Of a DNA stretch of 64,000 nucleotides, positions 54,594-64,000 are shown in pieces (positions within the stretch are counted from its first letter, which is position 1; each line of letters begins with the position of its first letter). The notes below the pieces were generated by a model, which ran no database searches, was not told the origin of the DNA, and saw only the letters and a list, made by a program, of their open reading frames with translations. Origin of the DNA: Dactylonectria macrodidyma (Eukaryota > Ascomycota > Sordariomycetes > Hypocreales > Nectriaceae); contig JAGMUV010000028.1 in NCBI GenBank assembly GCA_020744425.1, forward strand, positions 62,001-126,000. The letters are read 5' to 3'. A program made the translations under genes and the position numbers.

Positions 54594-56455
54594 TAACGTA
54601 TATAATAAGCATGCAGCTTATCTAAGTATGCGGCGCACTTTTCCTAACCTTTAATATAAGAACTTAAATAAAAACATAACACAGCATTTAATTAATTAAA
54701 GCTAATCGCTATACTCTTCCTCAGATATCTCAGTAATAACCTGACAGGTCCTTGCATTATGACCAGTCTTTCTACAAGTTCTACAGCGCCTTTCCTTCAG
54801 TCGCGCCGACCCTCCTTGCTTACCACTTTTCGACGATTCAGCGTGTACCTGCGTATTGACATCTATTTGATTAATTGCTTCCCTTCCCTCCTCTACAGTC
54901 ATCTTCCCTCTATTCTGTAGGCGGGTTCTTTTTCCTCTGCGCTGCTTACTAAGGGTCTCATTTGCCTGTCGAAGGATCTGGTTCTCAGACTTTAAGAATG
55001 CTATCTAATACATTATTGCCTTTATTCCCTTAGAAAATGAATCGAGCGCTTCGAGGATAGATGCTGGAGAGCTGCTTTGATGCTTCCTAACTCGTCTTTT
55101 GAGGTATTCGGACTGCGAGCTAGCCTTAAGCACAGTCTTTAGGGTCTTTAAGACCCAAGGGTCAGGGAGGCTGACATCCTCCTCGGCCGGTGTTGGAGTC
55201 CGTAGCTGCACATCAAGCTTTGATATGACACTTTCCGGGTCTAAAGGAACAAGCCCGGCCCCTCAAAAACCTCCCTTAATATTACTTTCTGTCATAGCGG
55301 CTTGGTGGGCGGCGTAAAAAGCCAGAAAGAAGTCAGTCTTTGAAACGTAGGTAATCGAGCATCTGATCAACTGCTCAATTTCTCGACCGTACGCGTTTTT
55401 AAGCGGCCCAAAGCACCCTAAATCAAGAGGCTGAAGTAGATGAGACGAATGAGGCGGCATATAAAGCGTAATAATGTGGTTCGCTTCGCAATATTTCTTA
55501 AAGTTAACCGAGTGGTGACCTTCGTGCCCATCGAGGATCAGAAGACGATAGCGACCAGTTAATCGGGCCTTTGTATGCCGGTCAAAGTGCTTGAGCCACT
55601 CAAGACCTGTCTCATTGTCAGTCCAGCCATTTTGAGTCGTTGTAATAGCCTAATCGCCCGGGAGGTTGCTTTCTCAGTACCAGTTAGCAAGGTGATATTG
55701 GCCCGCAACCACAATGAACGGCTGGATCGCCTAGCCTTCCGCATTGATCGCCTGGATGACTGTAACCCACTCCCGATTTCCAGGCTGCACTGATTTCGGG
55801 TTTCCACGCCTATCTGCGCCTGTAATAACCATTCCGCTTGCGATTATGCCCATCATAAAGCCGGTCTCATCAAAGTTGTAGATATCAGCTAGGTCGATAC
55901 TATATTTCGCGATTGTGTTATCCACGAGCCTGAACCACTCGCGAATAATAGTCAGATCTTCGCATTTAGCTCTTTAATAGTCGTATTTACGAAAAAAACG
56001 CGTCTTAAGCTCTTAGTATCACCCGACGAAGTTAGAAGCCCAGCGCTTGCCGACAGGTGACGCGTCGCGGTCGGCGAGCAGTCGATTGGCCATTTCTTCA
56101 ACACCACGCAGTCACTGGGGAAATCCTTGTGAATCTAGGTCGAGAATGAATTGAACAATGATCTGTTCCTCGAGGTCAGTTAGTCGACGCGAAGTAGGGA
56201 TAATATCGCCTCGAGAAGGTTTGCCATGATGTCGGCCATAGAGGGTACTAGGCGGGACTTTATATAATATTGCAGTAGGGTAGATGCGTAATTTTAGATC
56301 ATTTTGAAGAGCCTGAAGGGCAAGGATGATATTTGCTTCTTTGCTTGACTGTGATATATTTAGTGGTTGAGAAATGATTGATTGAATAAAAAGAAGGAGA
56401 GTTAAGGGATTTTTTCCGACTCGCTTGTATTTCTGACTCGCTTATTATATATATT
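54594..56455 (-). mobile_element. Full-length but RIP-degraded pogo/Fot1-like element
   Basis: Ends resemble ACGTATATAATAAGC on the left and its inverse (GCTTATTATATATA) on the right, with internal direct repeats. The minus strand encodes a whole DDE_1 transposase: RLTDLEEQIIVQFILDLDSQ (CENP-B-like HTH), ADIYNFDETGFMMG (first Asp), QNGWTDNETGLEWL, LLILDGHEGHHS (second Asp), HSSHLLQPLDLGCFGPLK (third Asp) and a C-terminal CCHC knuckle at 54760-54800. At least eight in-frame stops, mostly TAG/TGA/TAA for Gln, Arg or Trp, mark RIP. It cannot be active. Related tails are at 2481-3040 and 32317-32545. Confidence 0.85.
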
Positions 56456-56759
56456 ATAGAATAAGTTGTTAAGACAAGTCTCTATGCGAACCTTAGTAGC
56501 ATTGTCTAGATCTAGTACATTCTAGTACTTAGTAATATCTTTACTAGCTCTAGATTGGAATAGTTATATAACTGAATTGGCTATGAAATTAGTAGCATTA
56601 TTATTAGTAGGGAGGCTCTTCCCTGACTTGGCTCGCATCTTACGATCACTAGTAAGGTAGGTTATTATGTTATAGATACGACTTCCTATAATGGCTACAG
56701 CCTATTGCTTCTTAGCTAGCTTCTTAACATACCTAGGGGTATAACCGATTCTGCCCTTT
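56456..56759. other. AT-rich gap between pogo relic and chitin synthase relic
   Basis: Repetitive CTAGTA-like words and no frame. Probably a RIP-altered continuation of the chitin synthase-like sequence. Confidence 0.35.
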
Positions 56760-58840
56760 ATATAATTGGCCTTAAGTATGGCCATCTGCTCATAGTACTA
56801 ATTAGGTCTGCTATTGTTAGTAAAATATCTGAAGTTATAGTATATAGCAGTGAGATCATCCGTGGAAATGACAGAAGCTGAACTAGTAATGTTAGTGCTC
56901 TTGTAGTCCAAGGTGACCTCTGGACGAACAGAGCCATCCTTGCCTTGGCAAAGAGCAGAAACCTGGATAGGGAAGAGAGAGCTCACGTCTATACCAGCGT
57001 AGTCAGTAAGATCACTGGCATCCAGATAAGGGGGGTAGTGTCTTGGTGCGTAGGAGCTAATGTTAAATATGAAGCTACGGATTGAGAGATAGGCGCCTTT
57101 GCTGCCCTTGTTACTATCATATGACGACAATTCGGATGCACTGAAGACGTGTTGTGTGGGGCAAATGAGCATCGGAAATCCACATGAGGAAGGCGAACAG
57201 GCCGCACATCAGCTAAATGAGCATGTTGATAGCCAGCTTCTCTCTCCAAGCGATGCAGACGTCCTTGCAAAGCATCCGTCCTATCCACCGGATAAGAAAG
57301 TCAGGGAAGAACCAGGTCATCAAGTAGATAACGAAAACCCATCGCTTTCAGCTGGGTTTATCCTTATACTCCTCAACCTCTTCGAGTTTCTTTTCATTAC
57401 CTCTCTCAGCCCTTTGCTCTCGAGTGTCGAGATTTTTAAATATGTCACCTCCACCAAAGGCAGAGACACCAGCTTCAGAACGGGCGTCATTGAAGTACCC
57501 AGCCTTGCCCTTCTCGCTATACATGAGGGGAGTGTTGCCCCCCGAGATAAGACGTTCTTTGGAGTCGCCAAAGCGCCATGATCACCTGGAGTCATACCAT
57601 CACCAGCGTCTGAGGCGTAAGCCGGGTCGATCGGATACTGAAGAGCCCTCAATGAGTTGAGCAACTTCCAACCAACAACGCTCGCTAAGGAAAACGCTGG
57701 TAGTACCAACCCGGACCTCGTTGTTGGGCCATCGTTTTTCTTCAATTACCATTTTAACCCGTTCTCGCTCACTGCTAATAAGGATCGTCTCTGCATCGGT
57801 CATACTGAGGAACTCGCTAAAGGGTAGGAACAAACTGAAATCTGCTGAACGCAGTCTCTAGCTAATTTTACTGATACTAAATGTCTGTACCTGCGTATGA
57901 ACACATTTACTGTCAAATTGATTAGTAATGAGTCGATCATTAGGCTTTAGGCAGAATACGAAATAAGCGTTTATACTAGGATCGGTAACGGCCTTCTGAA
58001 TATTCTTAAGGGAAGAGAGAAACTGGCCCGATGCACCCTGTTTAATGCCAACCTTGGTATTCTTCCGCGAGTCGCCAACTTGGCTTGTTTGCTCAAGTTC
58101 TTCTATGGCATCCTGCTGCTAGCGGCGATAGGCAGTGTTAGGATGCACACTACGGTGTGTCTTACGCGACACGACACTGGGGGCTTGCATAGGCTTAGAA
58201 CTGACGGTGGCCTGCATAACAGTAGTACGTTTATGGGGGTGAGTAACGGTCTGAAGAGCTTCCTGACTGAAAAGCCGGGCAATGAATTCGCTCTTGGTGC
58301 TGTTGATCATGTTGAGTAGATCGCTAGAAATAATCTCTGCATTCTCCTTAACCAGACCCTTGACGGGATATTCAACTTCTCCCGCAAAGTACTTAATAAC
58401 GAAGGATGTAGCGGTATTCTCAGTCATGAAGTTGATGCCGGGGAGCTTGGCCGTAGCGGAACCAACCTCAATAGCAGGGTTCTTGCCCTCAAAACGCTTT
58501 CGCAGGCTTTGAAGGAGTTGTATATCAGATCGGTTTCGCCGGGTCTGGTCATCAAGGATGCTGAGAAGACCGTTACCGGGCTTGAGAATACCTCGGACAG
58601 CATCCGAGTTGTCAAAGTAGCTAGTCGCAGCAACGCTGACCTCCTCAGACTCAAGCATATCAGCCTTTCGGTCAAAGAAGTTCTGAAGGGTCATGTTATA
58701 AACTGCCTCGGTGGCAGCATTGTTAAGAAGCTGGTCGAGAGCCGAGCTAGTAGATGTCTGCTGGGCGAAGCCAGGGAAATCAACGACGGACACGGTATTA
58801 GCGATTGACTCTTCGGGAGCGCAGAGCCTTACAGCTCAAA
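56760..58840 (-). pseudogene. Class V chitin synthase (myosin-motor type, CsmA-like) fragment
   Basis: The minus strand from 58840 reads as the C-terminal part of a myosin-like motor: [53 protein letters not shown] and [13 protein letters not shown]. Next come linker sequences, a two-helix membrane stretch ([12 protein letters not shown], then INMLI) and the cytochrome-b5-like segment LICPTQHVFSASEL to TAIYYNFRYFTNNSRP at 56798. This order is that of fungal class V chitin synthases. The motor head before 58840 and the whole catalytic domain after 56798 are absent. Several TAG/TAA stops and frameshifts break the rest, with AT enrichment towards the 3' end. It is a dead partial duplicate; the working gene should be elsewhere in the genome. 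Confidence 0.85.
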
Positions 58841-61491
58841 TCCCGCGTCTGATGGTATTGCAGTTTTAACACCATCTACTTTGTTCAATCTGAATCTTCC
58901 TCAGGAAGTAGCATTAAACGGTTCTCCATGACTATTGATTACTTGAAATGGAATAACATAGACATTGATCCAGAGCCAGAAGTTTCGCCCCCGTCAATCC
59001 CTGCACCCCAAGCTCCAACTCCATCAGCCAGAATGCAACATTCACATTGACGGCCCAGGAGAAGACGGACAAGCCTTAATCGCCTCTGGAACATGCCGCC
59101 ATCACAACCGAATCACACCCAAGCCCTCCTCGTCTAGGCGCCAGGCAGCACCAGGCAGACAGGAAGTTTCCAGCTCGCCGGATCTGAGCGAACCGTTGCT
59201 GGGGAAGTTGGATCCTGGAAGCGAGGATGAAGCTAAGGACGCACGAGCAAGGTATAAGGAAAACCTTGTGACTGGTGGCTGGTTCGGCAGATGGGTCTGG
59301 AATGATTGGCGCTGTCAGACTTCTAGTCCCCATGAAATTAGGGTGAACCAACCCCTGATTAGCGATTGGGCACCTGTGATTAATGTTTGATGCTAATGTG
59401 GTCGCCGAACTAGTAAGGGGGGCGCTGGAACTTGCGGCGCCGCGCGCACTTGATCTGGAGAATGGCGTCTAGGTTCTGGTGCACTCCAGAAGTGGACCCC
59501 GGCAGTTGTCAGGGAAATATTAGCTCACAGTGATCTTAGCTCTGGCCTGTGCCTTTCCTTTGCAGGAGGCAACACTGCTGGCGTAGAATAACACATGCCA
59601 TGAAAGATACCATCACATCGATGCCGAGAAACCTGGTAGTCTCTGCTCTAGACTCCGCAACCTGTCGACAAGGACATGTTCTGCAAGGACGAGAGCGAAG
59701 AAACCTCCGCTGCGGTATTCAGGCGGGCCGGTTTTCAGCTCGGCGTTAGTCTATGTGAAGTTGAGGAGGCGAGCGAACGGTTCATTGAGGCGTAACTGAG
59801 CCGTTGAGTCAGTTTGTACGGATAGAAGGGCTGGCGTAGATGGTGTGGCATGGGCCGTCGGGACAACCCTGCTTCGACCGTGCTCCTAGAACCCGGGAAC
59901 AGCCACACATCTCCAATTCGCTGGCTGTTGGCATGGGTATGGTCTTGGATTTCGGCCGCGATGGAAGTAAATCCTTTGGAGAGATGACTGGGGATCTTAA
60001 ATCCAGGAGGTTCCTGATCACTAGATACATATACGCTCTGTCTAATAACGATATGAAGTTTAGTCGGTGTCGTTAAGCAATATATAATCTAGAAAAAGGT
60101 ACTCTTTAACTCACTTTATAATGATATGGCCCTCATTTGATGCTCATTTAGTGCATATTTCCCACTTGCACAGAGAGAATAAACTCCTTCCACAAAAGCA
60201 AATTTGTTGTAGCCTCATATTAGCCCTCTGTTCGTTACTTGCCAAGCGTGTGCTGACAGATTTTGCAACCCCCCAACACGTGTCATAGATCCAGGCCGAT
60301 CGACTAGTGTCCCTGCCAGACCCCGATGACATCATGAAATATGCGGGTTGACACAGACCAGATAAGAAGCCTTGTTCTGATGAGGACTTAGCACTGTTAG
60401 TAGAACGTAAAGACTCTGCAGTTCAAGTAAAAGGTCTAAGAAAGTCAGAGCAGAAGGGGATATCGATGGCAACGGATGCCAGTAAACTGCAGAACTAACC
60501 GTATGTATGAGTATTGCATCAGATGTGCAGTGGTTTCTTCTACGTTTCTTGCGACCGACATAACTTGCATTCATCATCGATGCTGTCTCATGCCGCAATG
60601 AGGCTCAGGACAAAGTCGCGACGGGGTAATTGTGTCCCTATCTCGCCCCTGTTTGCAATTCCTGATGTGGGAGGACAGCATGAATCGAACCATCTAATGC
60701 GGCCGAATAACTCAGCCCTAGCGACGTTATCACACGTGTCTTCCACATGCTAGGGCTCATTTCAGAGGGCGAGGTTCTCGAGTCGCGGGATGTGTGGGTC
60801 ACGCATCTGGTTTGACTGGGCCCCTATTCTTTTAGCGTTGGTTCTGTCTGCAACCATGATCTCCATGCGTAAGTCCACAAGCTAGCGGTGGTCTCGACTC
60901 CTGGAGAGTCAGAGCCAGATCAGGGGTCGTCGAGTTGATGGGCACTAATTGGGCTAAGGGCACCAACTGGACATGGGATGGGTTTTCAGCTCGGCACCAC
61001 AGAGTTCATGGCTTGAGGAGTAGTTGGTGAGCCCAACGCTCGAAGAAGCAAAGTCGAGATTCCACCAACAAATCATCCCTAGAGCTATCAGCCTTGCCGC
61101 ACATTTTGCGAGCGTGACCGTTGGTAGTGTTGGAGAACAGGTTCCAAGACCAGATGAGTTCTTGCGCCATCGTGTTTTTTTTAACCGAGTTCACAGGTGG
61201 CTGTTCTTTTGGTTCAATCACCAATCAACGATGAACGCACACCACCTCTAGGGCCTTCACTCGCAATGCAGTCCTGTCCACCATCACAGGGTGAGGGTGT
61301 CCTGCACAGGCTAGGATGATAAAGATGGTAGAATCCCTTTTCCCAATTTCGCCTCTCCACCAGAGTTAGCATCAGTGATCACAGCGGTACTCGCCGTGTA
61401 TCAACTGTCTCGAAGACGACTTTGCTTCCTGATCTTTTAATGTCTCAGACTTTCTAAACGACTCCTCCCGGTTCCGGCACAAGTCGTCGAA
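58841..61491. other. 2.6-kb intergenic region
   Basis: One 142-codon plus-strand frame (58965-59390) contains GSEDEAKDARARYKENLVTG, unrecognised but possibly a decayed exon. Other frames are short. The last few hundred bases are the promoter of the receptor gene. Confidence 0.4.
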
Positions 61492-62984
61492 ATGACCGTC
61501 CCCGCCGTCTCCTCCGGACCCTCCCCCTCACAGCTTGAAACGCTTGAGTTGCTGGAGCGGATTGGAGGCTCTGCCAGCCTCGTTTCAGTCATGATTATCT
61601 TCGTGACATATGGGCTCATCGCGCGGGCCCGCAATCCCCGAAATACCTTTATTGTGTTTGCCAGCATCGCCAATGTAGGCGCTAGCATAGGCTGCATTAT
61701 CTCTCAAGATGGTTTACATGCTGGCGAGGACTCTATCCTCTGCAGGGCGCAAAGCTTCCTGGTACACATGTAAGTACGAAATGACTCTGGTACATCTGGT
61801 CAATAGTCATTCTAATAATATTACCTAGCTTTATGCAGTCTGATGCCTGGTGGTCCTTTGGAATGTCATTTAATACATTCCTGGTTGTCTCTGGTCGGAC
61901 AGATCCAGACACCTTTAACAAGTGGATGTACTCCCTTATCTGCTTCGGAGGGCCCTTTATTACTGGCTTTACGCTGTTTTTTATATATGATCCAGTTCGC
62001 GGTCCCGTATATGGCGCGACCTTAGTAAGATACCGCTTCCTCCCTCGACAGAGCCGGGACTTTGTTTTAACGCCTTATTCAGGTCTGGTGCTGGATTCGA
62101 GAAGACTGGGCCAGCATTCGACTTTTCACCTCTTATATCTTTGTTTGGATTTGCATTATCGGATCACTTATTCTAAACACGATTGTTGGCTACCGTATCT
62201 TTTACATACGGAATCAAATCCGAAGCTTTTCAAATTCACTTAGCCTATCTGCTATTGATAACCAGGTAATATTATGCTGCTGACCCCTATCTTATTATAA
62301 GCTTTAACTGACGAATATATATAGTTACCACTCACAAATACGCGCTCCAATACCCAGGGCTCCGAACATCCGATAATCAATACTCAAGACTCCACAACTC
62401 ACGCGCCAACCTCCGATACCACAAAGCCTATGTCGATAGTTGTCGGTTCGACATTGCGAACCCCAGATACCTCTCTCCGCAGCCCAAAGAGTAGACACTC
62501 CTTAGCAGTAACGTCACATAGTGGTAGTGATAACGTTCCTAAAACACCACGCATTGCCAATGCAACCAAGGGGGTTATATCTAGGTTCCGCCTCCAAGAC
62601 CCTGTCAAGCGAGCATATCTCCGTACAACCTTTATGTTCACTATCAGCGTCCTCGTCACATGGGTCCCAGCAAGCATCAACCGCATCCGCAGCCTGACAG
62701 GTGGCACAGTCCCATTTTCGAACCAGGTTGTCATGGCGGCCGTCATGCCACTCCAGGGCCTATGGAATGCTGCGATTTTCTTCGCAACCAGCCACAGTAT
62801 TCTACGCGAGGTGGCACGGGAGAAATGGGGCCTCTGGGTCTTGAAGTCTACGACCATCGATGAGGAAGTGGCGGAAAGGGCGGTTGTAGGGCAGGCACAC
62901 ATGGATGAAGATCCAGACAGGACTGATTCAGGAAGCGACATTGAGCTCCGTCACGTATCAAGAATACCAGTTAAAGGAAATTGA
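61492..62984 (+). CDS. cAMP-receptor-like G-protein-coupled receptor
   Basis: Four exons: 61492-61769, 61829-62024, 62083-62265 and 62325-62984. The GT-AG introns are 59, 58 and 59 nt, and the product is 438 residues. Segments in order: helix 1 SLVSVMIIFVTYGLIARARN, helix 2 FIVFASIANVGASIGCI, helix 3 after the Cys in CRAQSF, helix 4 LICFGGPFITGFTLFFIY, an extracellular WCWIREDW motif produced by splicing, helix 5 YIFVWICIIGSLIL, a long Ser/Thr-rich third cytoplasmic loop, helix 6 FMFTISVLVTWVPASINR and helix 7 MPLQGLWNAAIFFATS. This is the Dictyostelium cAMP receptor-like fungal class, signalling through heterotrimeric G proteins at the plasma membrane. The tail is acidic. It appears intact. 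Confidence 0.88.
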
Positions 62985-63692
62985 TGAGGGTAGTAGATTC
63001 CGTTGGAAGTATTTGTTGTTAACAATGTTTTTCTCTCATAACTTAGACATTTTAATAACCCATTAAGGGACACGAGAACAGGCTCGTACGATCCACACTT
63101 TGTATATGTATGAGCCTAAAGGTATGAATAAGTTATAAGAAGCAAAGCGGTCGAAGGGTTTTAGAAATCAGGCTGGTGACAATGAGACCGGCGGAGTCTT
63201 CTTTAGACAGAGTGCGTAATCAATCATTCAACTCAACCGGGGCATCCTCGCAGTTGGATTGACATCCGGCCAAGTATATTCCAGTTGGATTGAATTGTTT
63301 GTTTGTTTGTATATTTTTCGTCCGGAAGGCTGTGACGCCCATAAAGTCCCCTATTGGGGCACAGGACGTGCTGAGCTAGGGTCTAATGTTAAAATCTACG
63401 CAAAGCTTTCGTAAACTACAGAACAGACCACTATCCAGCATATCATCGGCTCAAAGGCGCATTGTGTCGAGCCTGTTACCCGTCAGCGGGATGACTAGGC
63501 GCGGCTATTACAGTACTAGCCGCTATGTATGGGCCAGTCTTCAGTGAAACTGGGAAGAGAGCATTGGCGTGGCTGCACGAGGCGGCCAAGCCCATGTAGT
63601 TAAAGAAAGGAACAAACGAGAGGAGAGAATAGAAAGAGGGGAGAGAATAGAGGGAGAGGAGGAGACGCGCGTGCGTCTCGGATCTGCTTCAT
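62985..63692. other. Intergenic with purine-rich tract
   Basis: A GAGAGAATAGA-type purine run at about 63610-63665. A TGTTACCCGTCAGC word at 63471 looks like an LTR start, but no matching end was found. No gene. Confidence 0.4.
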
Positions 63693-63950
63693 CTAGTGAC
63701 GAGGGCAAATCTTCTCGAAGAAGGCGCTTGATTTGGCCAGCTTAGTGTACTTGTCGAAATTTCTGCCTATTGCGAGGTTGACTGTTGCGGTCGGCGACTG
63801 CAAGCGGACGACGTGGTCTACGAAACCCAGCTGGACAAGGCCAACCCGCTCCGGCGAGCTACTCTAGAGCGCCGAAGAGTCAAAGACGACATTCAGGATC
63901 CCTGGATTCAGGTCAGCCCTCACAGAATGATTCCGTTTTCTAATAGCCAT
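63693..63950 (-). pseudogene. C-terminal fragment of an unrecognised gene, at right edge
   Basis: A coding-like minus-strand frame ends with FFEKICPRH and a stop at 63693-63695. It contains VGLVQLGFVDHVVRLQSP and NLAIGRNFDKYTKLAKSS. Upstream, LNVVFDSSAL is followed by an in-frame TAG at about 63862-63864, which could come from CAG by C-to-T change. The family is not recognised, and the 5' part may continue beyond the window. Confidence 0.35.
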
Positions 63951-64000
63951 CCGAGTTGTTCTGCGTCTGTGCTCCTGTCAGGCCTTTCCTGGCCCTCCTT

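Noticed and set aside
58965..59390. 142-codon plus-strand frame
   Set aside because: Coding-like in part but no recognised domain, and it lies beside RIP-altered debris; left as a possible decayed exon.
63471..63680. LTR-like start followed by a purine-rich tract
   Set aside because: No matching LTR end, second copy or target duplication was found.
1..64000. tRNA, rRNA or other structured RNA genes
   Set aside because: No cloverleaf with an intact B-box or rRNA-like stretch was noticed by eye; a covariance-model search was not possible.

Overview
The window reads as accessory DNA of a filamentous ascomycete (Pezizomycotina). Coding genes carry short introns of about 47-76 nt with fungal splice signals. 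Families such as Git3-type receptors, class V chitin synthase and fungal laccases are present. Many transposon relics carry in-frame stops of the C:G-to-T:A type expected from repeat-induced point mutation (RIP). Species cannot be fixed from the sequence alone.

Layout. 1-4.8 kb is transposon debris: a Tc1/mariner transposase split by an 871-bp inverted-repeat element with an 8-bp target duplication, a pogo/Fot1 tail and a copia gag plus LTR. 5.2-15.4 kb looks like a small biosynthetic cluster: a BAHD-type acyltransferase, a cytochrome P450, a 2-oxoglutarate/Fe(II) oxygenase of the amino-acid hydroxylase type and a divergent gamma-class PLP enzyme. It has no polyketide synthase, NRPS or terpene synthase. 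It is followed by a solo LTR and a degenerate membrane-protein gene. 15.7-20.6 kb is a peptidase-like gene broken by a 2.77-kb pogo-type element.

21.6-31.7 kb is the most interesting part. It holds a gasdermin-like pore-forming candidate, a TPR-CHAT protease with 13 near-identical 45-residue repeats, a caspase-domain (C14) protein and, in inverted orientation, a truncated second TPR-CHAT copy that lost its protease domain. This is the expected gene content of a fungal regulated-cell-death or allorecognition locus, in which proteases may activate a pore former. 31.8-36.8 kb is again mobile-element debris (LTRs, a pogo fragment, a second mariner-like transposase, small inverted-repeat elements).

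38.4-63 kb mixes intact genes with relics: a Git3-type GPCR, a complete laccase-like multicopper oxidase with a GC-AG intron, a partial gene of an unknown fungal family, a large intronless aegerolysin-like/metalloprotease fusion, a secreted von Willebrand A protein, nested pogo relics, a class V chitin synthase fragment lacking its catalytic domain, and a second intact cAMP-receptor-like GPCR. All family assignments were made by eye from motifs; no database search was possible.
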